Part shown: in pieces, positions 9,001-16,003 of the stretch | Numbering within the stretch: the stretch's first letter is position 1 | Layout of the letters: every line of letters begins with the position of its first letter | Origin: Patescibacteria group bacterium | Lineage (GTDB): Bacteria > Patescibacteriota > Patescibacteriia > 2-12-FULL-60-25 | Assembly: GCA_018061025.1 (NCBI GenBank) | Contig: JAGOUY010000008.1 | Span: 1-64,000, forward strand | DNA: 64,000 nt | Direction: 5' to 3' | Position numbers and translations under genes: made by a program | The notes under the pieces: model-generated | The model's database searches: none | The model's input: the letters and a program-made list of their open reading frames with translations, nothing else | Told to the model about the DNA's origin: nothing

Positions 9001-9679
9001 CTGTGACAAAATCTGGGTTATCAATCTCTTCTTCATTCCAGCTCATCTCTGGTTCTTCTTGAGCAATTGGCTGTGCTGCCTCGAGTGTGGTGGGAGGTGG
9101 AGAGGATTCTTTGGGTGTCGTCGTGAGAGACTTGCGTAGATCTTCAAGTTCTCTTGCCAGTGTTTCCTTGATTTCTCTTGTTCCTGTGACGATCTCTGCG
9201 TGTCCATTATTAAGCCGTTCAAGCTCTTTTTCTACTTTATCCATTCGAGCCATTACTTCAGGTAGGCTTCCAGGAGGGTAGAACCCGCGAGGTTTTTTAA
9301 TGCCAGAAGGTGGAAGTGGGGGTGGGGTTATCTTGTCTCCTGCTCTTCTAGATTTTTTTTCTGTTTGTCTTGCTTCGGCGCGTCGTTGTTGACGGCTTAG
9401 AGGTTCTTCGCCCTCCGCGGCTAAGAGAGCGGATAGGTCATCCCCCTTAGGAATAAAATCTTCATCTGTCATTTCAAGCATCTCTGCGCCTTCATTGTTG
9501 CGAGTTTCAGGCTTTACTTTTCCAAGGGGCAGCGGGGTGTCTAGACCCGTTTCTCTTTTATAATTTAAATCAAAAGGATCTTCCAAGTTCCTGGGCAGTC
9601 TGGCTTTATTTACTCTTGCGGGGCCAGTTTCTTGGCGCTTTCGTGAAGGTTCAATGTGTCTGAGAGGAGATCTTTCCAT
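6032..9679 (-). CDS. Giant coiled-coil protein with three internal repeats
   Basis: A 1215-residue, highly charged protein without signal peptide or membrane helix, mostly predicted coiled coil. Start ATG 9679 (MERSPLRHIEPSRKRQ). Three ~140-residue repeats (about residues 251-390, 410-545, 571-705) each open with LA-x3-GIIL (LANKYGIILSPE, LAERLGIILDHG, LAESLGIILDPE). Each has a middle (F/Y)P-x-A-x2-E block and closes in an L-x2-L-x2-LL/LF helix. PPPLP-type Pro-rich linkers precede the second and third repeats. The C-terminal 450 residues are continuous coiled coil. No known family recognised; a structural or scaffolding role is a guess. It shares part of its repeat with the next gene. Confidence 0.75.
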   Translation of the reverse strand: MERSPLRHIEPSRKRQETGPARVNKARLPRNLEDPFDLNYKRETGLDTPLPLGKVKPETRNNEGAEMLEMTDEDFIPKGDDLSALLAAEGEEPLSRQQRRAEARQTEKKSRRAGDKITPPPLPPSGIKKPRGFYPPGSLPEVMARMDKVEKELERLNNGHAEIVTGTREIKETLARELEDLRKSLTTTPKESSPPPTTLEAAQPIAQEEPEMSWNEEEIDNPDFVTERPKPSRSKKKVEQKPALEGQALLESLANKYGIILSPEARAARLQELEAIIDPAKVAEEARLEELLAGDEETLRDTEDITDSNKESLSGRIKETKKRLALLSKELNEPRDEKDTLLEYPTAAEEVEFNMAETIDEIARTNPKNAIRLRQLHNTFADLEQMKELLANEEDPKGPPPLPKRETSGAIRERLAERLGIILDHGEREANIIAIQNEIRDIGTAFVEVDKEIEPLEDRLAKTRIFKVHDQLEKEIKPLKERREKIKNRYDNAADRYNEAAIFPTAQEELEARLQMLRIARENDPKDRASVDGEINDLEHLKKLLPPPLPRREGAVLENKETGADRPKEMETLAESLGIILDPEKRQDHIDKLDDICGEIGEKIGKLDEEISRLQVKLEEVHDSEMRKDAIKALKLAEREKHQLKAKFDEAWEEEYQYRNRFPDASYEIRERIISLRADKEDDTNLNDKKLIDERIDALSRLRKLFDAEKEAKEQKGVGNLGLNYSYTPEAHIVDEKELADVVIPQEEDVDTTSWNKYVAPPGERGIPPRRLPGQTRESLIGRVDQIDAMIKTGRAADGTTMSSPIRQQLERGRAALARRLETMQTTSTEEENDNGRISGTREAFLPFRTSGSLDSKTLEEDQLITEHEVAKTERAQTREANAQVYKMRAQEYKKDLRTIVKALAQQGETVEIPGEPGVIAEPEKKSWISSVWTKIKNRREIATLKQQYETALERYEEAEQQRTAVERDIPVFEKARIAGRQGGFAESSKTLDKRFNEKSRFEQAVDTLKRVRDQGREVSNYLLTGKSPDGQTLTDKDKNNLRKEFIKEVLAVQKQITPEDSQLLEKAMEEVDEIYYPVTKLESSNIGLLQKFELTPEDRKGIEDIKDASLRQLKTLEAKASAGKTREEREQAQADLRGIKRDLGGKTVKEIHANLVHSVEAAMQLRALEMEPVSKKRLVHNYRERLRSIEQNLDLKDEVKVTLKNIQADLARAA

Positions 9680-9717
9680 AGAGAAAATATTTGATTGTAG
9701 TTTACCACGTTCTCCTG

Positions 9718-9756
9718 AAAGCAAAAACCATGCTGGAGAGACATGGTTTTTGCTTT
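9718..9756. terminator. Terminator between the two coiled-coil genes
   Basis: The 15-bp perfect stem AAAGCAAAAACCATG/CATGGTTTTTGCTTT encloses a 9-nt loop. On the minus strand the stem has a T-rich 3' side. It ends transcription of the 519-residue gene, or acts as an attenuator before the 1215-residue gene. Confidence 0.85.
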
Positions 9757-9758
9757 CG

Positions 9759-11318
9759 CTAAGGTTGTCCTATCTTCTCCATCTCTTTACGCAGTTTACT
9801 CATTAATTTTTCTCGTAAAGCGTCACCTTCGGCGGTTGTGTAGAAGAATTCGCCTATGTCTGCGACGGTGAGGTTCCAGGGAGCGATTCCGGTCGCTTCG
9901 GCTACATAGGCGAGTGCGTCTTCATTGTGATCATCCATGATGGACTCGGCGATTTCGTTGAAGAGTTCGGCATTATGTTCTCCCTGCATCTTTTTCCATT
10001 CTCGTTCCCATCGGCGTTTGCTTAAGATGGGTTCTGCAATAGCTAAGATAGGTCTAGCGGCAACCTCGCCTATGGAAGAGCTTATTGCTTCGGTGGTAGC
10101 TTTGCCTAAGGTTTTGACGTTTCTTCGTAGAAGCGCCCGTCTTTCTAAAGTCTTTCCTCTTTCTGTCGGTGCTCGTTCTTGAATCTCTTCTCCGGGTACT
10201 GACGCATCTTTTAGTTCTCGCTGATAGCGATTTTGAAGGTGGACGTACTGTTCGATCATGGTTTCTTTATCCATGTCTCTACCCCCATATTGTTCTGTTT
10301 TTTTGCTAAAGAATTTCCCTACGCGTGTATCTATCCACCAACCCTTTGCTTTATCTATCAGTGTCTCTTCTCCAATCATGACATGTTCGATGCTAGTACC
10401 GTATTTTTCATCAAATGCCCAAGCAAGATCATCGATATTTTTTTGGAGTGTCTTCAGGAGGCGCTCCCTTCTTCCTGTGTAGCTTTCGGTCCAGCTCGGT
10501 AAGCGTTTTTTTTCTTTTAATGAATCTCTCGTGTCTATTATTTTTTTCTGCCCTAACTCTTTTACCGCGCTTTCTTTGAATTTCCTTAGTCGTAGTTCTT
10601 CGTACGCCCTGGTTCTTTTTTTGTTGGCCGCCTCTTTTGGATCTTCCCAAGTGCTCGCTTCGGTAAGTTTTGTTTGAACCTCCCGAAGATCTTCAAGAGC
10701 GGCCTCGACCGGGCTCACACGCTTTTTTTGTGCCTTGAGCTTATTGCGTGATGCTTCCATTACTTGAATACGAGCAGCTACTTCTTCTTCAGCGGTTTTG
10801 TAGCGTGTGAGTCGTCTCGACTCGTCTTTAAGAGAGGTTACGCGTTCCTCGATTTCATCCATTTTTGTTTTATCTTCGTCAAATCTGGCTCTTACTAAGG
10901 CGAGTTCTAATGTTTCTAGCTGTTCATTGATGGCTCTCTCCCGTATGCGTCGTTGTTCTCCGATATAGAGATCTGGTATGAGTCTATTTGCTGCAATTCG
11001 TGCCTCTCTCAATAAAATAGCTTTTGTTTCTTCTTGTGTGGCGTCTTTGATGTCTTCACTCTCTAACTCGATGACCGTAGCATCTTCAGTATTAATAGAT
11101 GATTGTTCTATTTTTCGTGGTTTATTTTCTGCTTTTGCTTTGGTTTTTGCTTCTGCTGAGCCTATACCCTTTTTTACTTTTCCTACAAATGCAAGACCTC
11201 CATCTTGTGTAGATTCTAGATCTGGGAGATCTGACTCTGCACTTGGAGTCGTGGCATGTCTTTCCAGGTTTTCTTCCGTCGCTCTATCTGTAAATCTTTC
11301 CAAAGAACGTGCAGGCAT
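9759..11318 (-). CDS. Coiled-coil protein related to its downstream neighbour
   Basis: A 519-residue charged protein, soluble by sequence. The start MPARSLERFTDRA at 11318 is preceded by GAGGGA about 7 nt upstream; an ATG 15 nt earlier is possible. Around residues 170-220 YKTAEEEVAARIQVMEASR and the following VEAALEDLREVQTKL match the second half of the ~140-residue repeat of the 1215-residue protein, so the two genes share an ancestral module. The C-terminal part contains KGWWIDTRVGKFF and a glycine/alanine-rich helix, without a family I know. Probably a lineage-specific structural protein. Confidence 0.7.
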   Translation of the reverse strand: MPARSLERFTDRATEENLERHATTPSAESDLPDLESTQDGGLAFVGKVKKGIGSAEAKTKAKAENKPRKIEQSSINTEDATVIELESEDIKDATQEETKAILLREARIAANRLIPDLYIGEQRRIRERAINEQLETLELALVRARFDEDKTKMDEIEERVTSLKDESRRLTRYKTAEEEVAARIQVMEASRNKLKAQKKRVSPVEAALEDLREVQTKLTEASTWEDPKEAANKKRTRAYEELRLRKFKESAVKELGQKKIIDTRDSLKEKKRLPSWTESYTGRRERLLKTLQKNIDDLAWAFDEKYGTSIEHVMIGEETLIDKAKGWWIDTRVGKFFSKKTEQYGGRDMDKETMIEQYVHLQNRYQRELKDASVPGEEIQERAPTERGKTLERRALLRRNVKTLGKATTEAISSSIGEVAARPILAIAEPILSKRRWEREWKKMQGEHNAELFNEIAESIMDDHNEDALAYVAEATGIAPWNLTVADIGEFFYTTAEGDALREKLMSKLRKEMEKIGQP

Positions 11319-11357
11319 AAAAATATCCCTCATTCTACCAAATTTTTTTCTTCATAA

Positions 11358-11388
11358 CAAAAACCATCCCGCTAAAGGATGGTTTTTG
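11358..11388. terminator. Intrinsic terminator after rplT
   Basis: CAAAAACCATCC/GGATGGTTTTTG forms a 12-bp stem with a 7-nt loop. It ends the infC-rpmI-rplT transcript on the minus strand just before the coiled-coil gene. Confidence 0.85.
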
Positions 11389-11400
11389 CTTGTGTTGATC

Positions 11401-11739
11401 TTACGCCTTTACAATCTTGGCGAACACTTCTGGGTGTTCTGCGCCGAGTTGGGATAAGACTTTGCGGTCTAAGATGATGCCACGCTTTTTGAGGTCTCCC
11501 ATGAGACGAGAGTAGGTTGTGCCGAGGAGGCGAGCAGCGGCGTTGATGCGGATCTGCATGATTCCACGGTTGTCACGCTTCTTTAAGCGACGGTCACGGT
11601 AGGCGTTGGCACCGGATTTGGTGGCAGCAACTTTGGCCAAGGTGATGCGGTTCTTGCGACCCCACATCATTCCTTTGGTGCGGGCTAATATATTCTTGCG
11701 GCGCTTGATGCGATGGGTTCCACGTTTGACGCGAGGCAT
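11401..11739 (-). CDS. rplT: 50S ribosomal protein L20
   Basis: 112 residues, nearly the standard length. The N-terminus MPRVKRGTHRIKRRKNIL and the KSGANAYRDRRLKKRDNR and WI/MQIRINAAAR-type blocks are L20 signatures. It binds 23S rRNA early in 50S assembly and in many bacteria represses its own operon. Last gene of infC-rpmI-rplT, followed by a terminator. Confidence 0.97.
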   Translation of the reverse strand: MPRVKRGTHRIKRRKNILARTKGMMWGRKNRITLAKVAATKSGANAYRDRRLKKRDNRGIMQIRINAAARLLGTTYSRLMGDLKKRGIILDRKVLSQLGAEHPEVFAKIVKA

Positions 11740-11772
11740 ATGGTTAGGAGAAAAAAGTGAGGCAAGTGAGGA

Positions 11773-11961
11773 TTATTTGCTGATAAGTTTCTTCATGCTG
11801 CGAGCAAATGTCGTGTAAACCGCTAAGTCGCTGCGTTTGTTGCGGGTGACGGTGCTGCTTTCGCGGCTGTTGAAGTGGTTCTGTCCGGCTTTGCGCTTAA
11901 TGAGTTTGCCGGTGGCGGTGGTGCGTACGCGTTTAGCGATCGCTTTGTGGGTTTTCATCAT
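11773..11961 (-). CDS. rpmI: 50S ribosomal protein L35
   Basis: 62 residues starting MMKTHKAIAKRVRTTATGK (ATG-ATG; either may initiate). The basic N-terminus, GKLIKRKAGQNHFNSRES and C-terminal lysines are typical of L35. Middle gene of infC-rpmI-rplT, with 15 and 33 nt spacers. Confidence 0.95.
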   Translation of the reverse strand: MMKTHKAIAKRVRTTATGKLIKRKAGQNHFNSRESSTVTRNKRSDLAVYTTFARSMKKLISK

Positions 11962-11976
11962 ATAATAGAGGTTAGG

Positions 11977-12540
11977 TTAGCTCTTACGGGCGATAATGGC
12001 GGAGACGTTGCCTTGGTTACGGGTGATGGCTTGTTCCATCGCGATTCCGTATTTCTGTGAGAGGTGTTGAACGAATTCTTGGATGCGTTGGTAGGCGATG
12101 TCGCCATGTTCCTTTTCACGACCGCGGAGGCGAATTTCGATTTTGATCTTGTCGCCATCTTCTAGGAAGCCTTCCGCTTGTCGTTTACGGATGTCGAGGT
12201 CATGCGTTCCCATTTTGACAGAGAGACGAATGCCCTTGGTATCGACTTTTTTGGCGTGCGCTTTTTGCAAGCGCATCTCTTTTTCTTTTTGGTATTTAAA
12301 TTGGCCAAAGTCCAAGAGTTTACAGACGGGAGGTTCTGCCTTGGGGAACACTTCTACCAGGTCATAACTGCGTGCGCGAGCCAGAGTGATAGCTTCGGGG
12401 ACGGTCATGACACCGGCCACGGCACCCTCTTCGTCAATAACCCGTACCTCGGGGGCAATGATTTGCTCATTGACGCGATACACGGGCCCTTCGGGCTTCT
12501 TATTATATTGGCCGCCGCGGCGGCGATGATGGATACGCAT
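11977..12540 (-). CDS. infC: Translation initiation factor IF-3
   Basis: 187 residues. N-domain: VNEQIIAPEVRVIDEEG and LVEVFPKAEPPVCKLLDFGQF; C-domain: KGIRLSVKMGTHDLDIRKRQA and KIKIEIRLRGREKEH. IF-3 binds 30S subunits and monitors start-codon choice. In E. coli infC starts with AUU; here an ordinary ATG at 12540 begins MRIHHRRRGG, so that form of autoregulation is not evident. First gene of the operon. Confidence 0.97.
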   Translation of the reverse strand: MRIHHRRRGGQYNKKPEGPVYRVNEQIIAPEVRVIDEEGAVAGVMTVPEAITLARARSYDLVEVFPKAEPPVCKLLDFGQFKYQKEKEMRLQKAHAKKVDTKGIRLSVKMGTHDLDIRKRQAEGFLEDGDKIKIEIRLRGREKEHGDIAYQRIQEFVQHLSQKYGIAMEQAITRNQGNVSAIIARKS

Positions 12541-12548
12541 TAGTGGGG

Positions 12549-12622
12549 TAGGCGTCAGGAGTTAGGGATTAGGCATCAGGCGTTTATTCCTGATTTCTCA
12601 TGCCTGACTCCTGAGGCCTGAG
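12549..12622. repeat. Imperfect palindrome made of iterated CAGG/TTAGG words
   Basis: The left arm repeats words such as GTCAGGAGT, TTAGGGATTAGG and CATCAGGC; the right arm (CCTGATTTC, CATGCCTGACTCCTGA) pairs with it, for example TCAGGAGT with ACTCCTGA. A related run (GGCGTCAGGCATCAGGGATTAGGC) begins at 46583. It lies between infC and the tmRNA 3' end. Possibly a terminator or a REP-like element. Confidence 0.55.
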
Positions 12623-12626
12623 TTGA

Positions 12627-13046
12627 TGGTGGAGATGGGGGGTATCGCACCCCCGTCCGAGCGGGCAATCCTGACTCGTCGTTCACAAGCTTAGTTTATC
12701 CAGGAGTGTCCTCAGAAGAGCGGGGATAAACGCCTTCTTCTGAGTAAGTTCCGGCCGTGTCTTCTTAGATGTGGAACGGTATCTAAGAATAAGTCTCAAT
12801 GAATGGCAGCTCGTCGTCGGCTTGAGACGCACGCGACGGGAGCCGGCTCGTCAGTTCGAACTAGGACACGAAGGTCTTAGGCGAAGGACGGAGCAAAGGA
12901 AGGCACCGTGAAAGCCGAAGCGATCGCGGAGCGGACCTTGGTCATGACGTTGGCAGTTGTCATATGCGTATGAGTGGGTACGAGGTCACACGCAACCTCG
13001 GCTTGCCAAGAAAGGAAATGAACGTCGTCGATGCTAATTCATCCCC
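12627..13046 (-). ncRNA. ssrA: Transfer-messenger RNA
   Basis: The 3' end encodes CCA, with acceptor strand CATCTCC pairing to the 5' GGGGATG at 13046, giving a 420-nt molecule. The reading frame resumes at GCC and ends in TAA. The tag would be about 25 residues, beginning ANVMTKV and ending APSFA, much longer than the ten-residue E. coli tag and without the usual LAA end. The T-loop reads TGCGATA between GGGGG and CCCCC, departing from the TTCRA pattern. smpB lies immediately upstream, so the two may share a transcript. Confidence 0.9.
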
Positions 13047-13069
13047 AGGTAAAGGGAAGTATCCAGTAA

Positions 13070-13507
13070 TTAAGATGTTTCCCTCTGCTGTTCGCGCATG
13101 AGGTCGCGTTTTTTGAGGCTTTCCCGCTTGTCGTGGAGTTGTTTTCCACGGCAAAGGCCAAACGAGACTTTGATGCGTCGGGCGTTAGGATAGAACGATA
13201 AGGGTACGATTGTCAAGCCGCGAACCTGCATTTTTGTCGCTAAATAGCGCTGTTCTTTGGCATGGACGAGGACCTGGCGGGGTCGTTCGGGGTTGTACTC
13301 GTCTCTTCGGCCATTTTTGCTGTAAGGAGCGATTCTGGCGCCTACAAGGGTTAAGACACCGTTTAAGACACGAATATAGGCTCCGTCTAGCTTTGCGCCG
13401 CCCTCGCGGATAGCTTTGACCTCCTGGCCGGTTAACACTAAGCCACCCTCGAAGGTTTCGAGGATTTCATAGTGGTGACGAGCCTTGCGATGGTCAGTGT
13501 AAAGCAT
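13070..13507 (-). CDS. smpB: SsrA-binding protein SmpB
   Basis: 145 residues. HHYEILETFEGGLVLTGQEVK, the Gly-Gly-Ala-Lys-Leu block, YIRVLNG, and YLATKMQVRGLTIVPLSFYP with GLCRGKQLHDKRE are SmpB signatures, including the basic C-terminal tail. It binds tmRNA and carries it into stalled ribosomes. It is 23 nt upstream of the tmRNA 5' end on the same strand, the common smpB-ssrA arrangement. Confidence 0.97.
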   Translation of the reverse strand: MLYTDHRKARHHYEILETFEGGLVLTGQEVKAIREGGAKLDGAYIRVLNGVLTLVGARIAPYSKNGRRDEYNPERPRQVLVHAKEQRYLATKMQVRGLTIVPLSFYPNARRIKVSFGLCRGKQLHDKRESLKKRDLMREQQRETS

Positions 13508-13590
13508 AGATGTTTTAGATTCTCCCTCTTACCAATGGGGGGGGAGGGGGTTCTGAGCGAGTAGGGGTTGGATTGTGATATATAGGCGAT

Positions 13591-13754
13591 GGGCTCACAT
13601 ACCTGCGCTTTTTTCTTCCTACAGAACTCGCATTCCGCCGGGAGCTCTTTATTGGCGGACCGGAGCCAAGGCCTGCAACCGCAAATCGAGTGCAACGGCC
13701 TTGTCTCCTTGCTCGGACAGCTGTAGGAAGAAAAAAGCGCAGGTATGTGAGCCC
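13591..13754. mobile_element. 164-bp element with perfect 34-bp inverted ends (MITE or ncRNA)
   Basis: Left arm 13591-13624 (GGGCTCACATACCTGCGC, then TTTTTTCTTCCTACAG) and right arm 13721-13754 are exact reverse complements over 34 nt. The 96-nt interior can fold further: CCGCC/GGCGG as one side hairpin and CCAAGGCC/GGCCTTG as another, giving a Y shape. No clear target duplication flanks it and there is no room for a transposase. It sits in the 319-nt gap between the divergent smpB and AI-2E-type gene. It could be a MITE, a long-stem RNA, or a barrier between the two transcripts. Confidence 0.7.
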
Positions 13755-13826
13755 TAGATGAGGGGGGAGGGGAAAGGGTACGGGAAAGTTACAGGTGGTA
13801 TGTTACATGTTACACTGGGGGCGTCT

Positions 13827-14858
13827 ATGGGTTCTCCTTCGTCGCGGTTGGTGATCGTATCTACGGGTACTATTTTACGCGTAGTTGCTATTTTGGCGAC
13901 GATTGCGGTGGCGTGGCTGATTCGGGATATTTTGCTCATTGTCTTTACGGCGATGTTGCTCGCGGGGGTTGTGTATCCGTTTGCGCATTTTGCAGAAGCA
14001 AAGCGGATTCCGAAGGGGATTACGGTGTTTATCTTTTACCTCCTCTTATTTGGCACGATTATGTTGATTTTGGGGTTGCTTGTGCCGCGGGTGATTGAGC
14101 AGATGGGGTCATTTGTGAACTCGTATGACCAGGCGGGGTGGTTGTTTGGAGATAGGACGATGTGGGAGGGGCTATTGCATAAGGTGGGGGTGGAAACGAA
14201 TTTACAGGGAGCCCTATCAGGATTGCGTGGGCAGACGGAGCGCGTGATTGGGGGGTTGTTTACGACGGTAGGCGATGTGTTTAGTGGGGTCGTGACCTTT
14301 TTTGCGGTGTTGGTCTTGTCTTTTTATATGATTTTGGAGGAATCGGCGGTTAAGGATGTATTTCGTAATCTAGTTCCTTCACAGTATCAGGAGTTTTTTT
14401 CACGTTTAATCTGGCAGATGATGGATAAATTAGGGGGATGGCTGCGTGGACAGCTTATCCTGGGATTGATCATCGGACTTCTATACTTCTTTGCTTTTTG
14501 GATTATTGGGGTGCCGTACGCGCTCCTTTTAGCCTTATTGGGTGGATTATTAGAATTTATCCCTTATATTGGGCCGTTTATTGCAGCGGTGCCGGCCGTT
14601 ATTTTAGGGGTTTCTGTCTCGCCTACGCATGGAGTCGCTGCCCTGATAGCCACTATTGTGATTCAGAGGATCGAAAATGACGTGATTGTGCCTAAGGTGA
14701 TGCAGAGGACCGTTGGTCTTAATCCAATTGTGAGCTTGATTGCGTTTATGGTCGGCGCTAAGCTGTTTGGGATGGTGGGAGCGATCTTTGCGATTCCGGT
14801 GGCAACCGCGATTTCTGTAGCGTTGCCAGAACTATTCCGTTTTGAAAAAACTCTATGA
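13827..14858 (+). CDS. AI-2E family (PerM/DUF20) membrane transporter
   Basis: A 343-residue polytopic protein. It begins MGSPSSRLVIVSTGTILR, with a G-rich stretch 8-13 nt upstream as possible ribosome site. About eight hydrophobic helices flank a soluble middle region (ERVIGGLFTTVGDVF). The family block ALLGGLLEFIPYIGPFIAAVPA and the late GLNPIVSLIAFMVGAKLFGMVGAIFAIPVA are typical. Members export diverse small solutes; AI-2 itself is only one reported substrate. First gene of a six-gene operon, and its stop overlaps the next start (ATGA). Confidence 0.9.
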   Translation: MGSPSSRLVIVSTGTILRVVAILATIAVAWLIRDILLIVFTAMLLAGVVYPFAHFAEAKRIPKGITVFIFYLLLFGTIMLILGLLVPRVIEQMGSFVNSYDQAGWLFGDRTMWEGLLHKVGVETNLQGALSGLRGQTERVIGGLFTTVGDVFSGVVTFFAVLVLSFYMILEESAVKDVFRNLVPSQYQEFFSRLIWQMMDKLGGWLRGQLILGLIIGLLYFFAFWIIGVPYALLLALLGGLLEFIPYIGPFIAAVPAVILGVSVSPTHGVAALIATIVIQRIENDVIVPKVMQRTVGLNPIVSLIAFMVGAKLFGMVGAIFAIPVATAISVALPELFRFEKTL

Positions 14859-15226
14859 TCTTTTCTTTCTTTCGTGGGCGTTGGGCGGTGCGTTTGCTTG
14901 TATTTATTGCTCTTCTATTGGTGTTATTTGTGTTACGGCGAGGCTTTTTCAGGTCTTCTCCCCAAGGATCGGCCCCTACGCCACCTGTACGTACCTCTGT
15001 TGAGTTGCAGCAAGTGTGGCGCTCCGAAGTGCAGACGATTTTGCGTCAGTATGACCAGGATCGAAATGCTGCCAAGGCTCGCGAGGCATTACTTGGGTTG
15101 ACGGTGACACGTGAAGATCAGGCGAAGCATTTGGCGTTGGTATTGGCGTTTAATGCCTCGAGTGAACGGCAACCGAACGCGGATGAGCTCTTGGCGCAAG
15201 CGAGAAATGGGTTTGAGCGCAATTAA
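14855..15226 (+). CDS. Single-helix membrane-anchored hypothetical protein
   Basis: 123 residues: a basic start (MIFSFFRGRWAVR), one hydrophobic helix (LLVFIALLLVLFVL), a Pro/Ser linker, then a helical soluble domain (VWRSEVQTILRQYDQDRNAAKAREAL), probably facing outside. It overlaps both neighbours by a few bases, so it is translationally coupled. No family recognised. Confidence 0.65.
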   Translation: MIFSFFRGRWAVRLLVFIALLLVLFVLRRGFFRSSPQGSAPTPPVRTSVELQQVWRSEVQTILRQYDQDRNAAKAREALLGLTVTREDQAKHLALVLAFNASSERQPNADELLAQARNGFERN

Positions 15227-15998
15227 CCTTTGCATGTTTTTTCTTTTTTTACGGTTGTGTCCTTGGTTGGTGGCGGGTCTGGCGATCTTGGGATCGTGGT
15301 GGCAATGGAGCGTGCCCGCCCTCTATCCCTGGCCACTTCTTCTGCCTGTGAGCGCCTACCTTTTGGTAGGGGCAGCGTTTTTGTGGCGTGCGCGTCATTG
15401 GCGAGAGGGGCTTGCGGCGTTGTTTCCGACGTTTATCGCCTTATTGGTGGTGGGATTTGGACATTTATTTGTTGAAACAACGGGATTGCGGGTGTTTACG
15501 ACGGGATTATTTGCCTTTTTGCCTTGGTTTTCTTTGGAGTTAGCTTGGTTTATGTTGTATGACTCGGCGCATTATCCATCCCGCGCCTTCTTGCGTTTGC
15601 ATATGGCGTTGGTGCCGATTTGTTTGTGGTACATTCTCGCCACGTTGCAAGAGATCCACGTGTTTTTACCCCGTGTCGCATCTTGGATATTGGTCTCTGC
15701 GTGTGTGGTGGGTGTGGTGGTGTTATTTGCTGGAACAGCGCATGGATGGCGCGAGGCACGAGAACGACGTTGGTTGTGGGCCAGTATCCTTATCGCCCTG
15801 CATTTAGCCGCCTTGATGCTCCTGTTGCCGACTACCCTTGAAGTACACGGAGCCTTGGCGGCGCTTCTGCTTGCGGCTCCTTTGCGTTTGCGCCATATTG
15901 GTCGTGAGCGTACGGTGTCGTTTTCTCAGTTATGGACGGAGGGAGCGGTATTACTTGTTGTCTGGCTTATGATCCTATTCACCGCCCGTTGGGGATAA
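15207..15998 (+). CDS. Polytopic membrane protein of unknown function
   Basis: A 263-residue protein starting MGLSAINLCMFFLFLRLCP, overlapping the previous gene by 20 nt. Seven or so hydrophobic helices with short loops fill it (for example GLAALFPTFIALLVVGFGHLF). It resembles 7TM histidine-kinase-like or lysoplasmalogenase-like proteins in general shape only. I see no catalytic motif and give no function. Part of the AI-2E/SPFH operon. Confidence 0.6.
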   Translation: MGLSAINLCMFFLFLRLCPWLVAGLAILGSWWQWSVPALYPWPLLLPVSAYLLVGAAFLWRARHWREGLAALFPTFIALLVVGFGHLFVETTGLRVFTTGLFAFLPWFSLELAWFMLYDSAHYPSRAFLRLHMALVPICLWYILATLQEIHVFLPRVASWILVSACVVGVVVLFAGTAHGWREARERRWLWASILIALHLAALMLLLPTTLEVHGALAALLLAAPLRLRHIGRERTVSFSQLWTEGAVLLVVWLMILFTARWG

Positions 15999-16003
15999 TT
16001 CCT

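Noticed and set aside
13575..13757. 60-codon frame over the inverted-repeat element
   Set aside because: Its ends are the two arms of the palindrome translated; no sign of coding.
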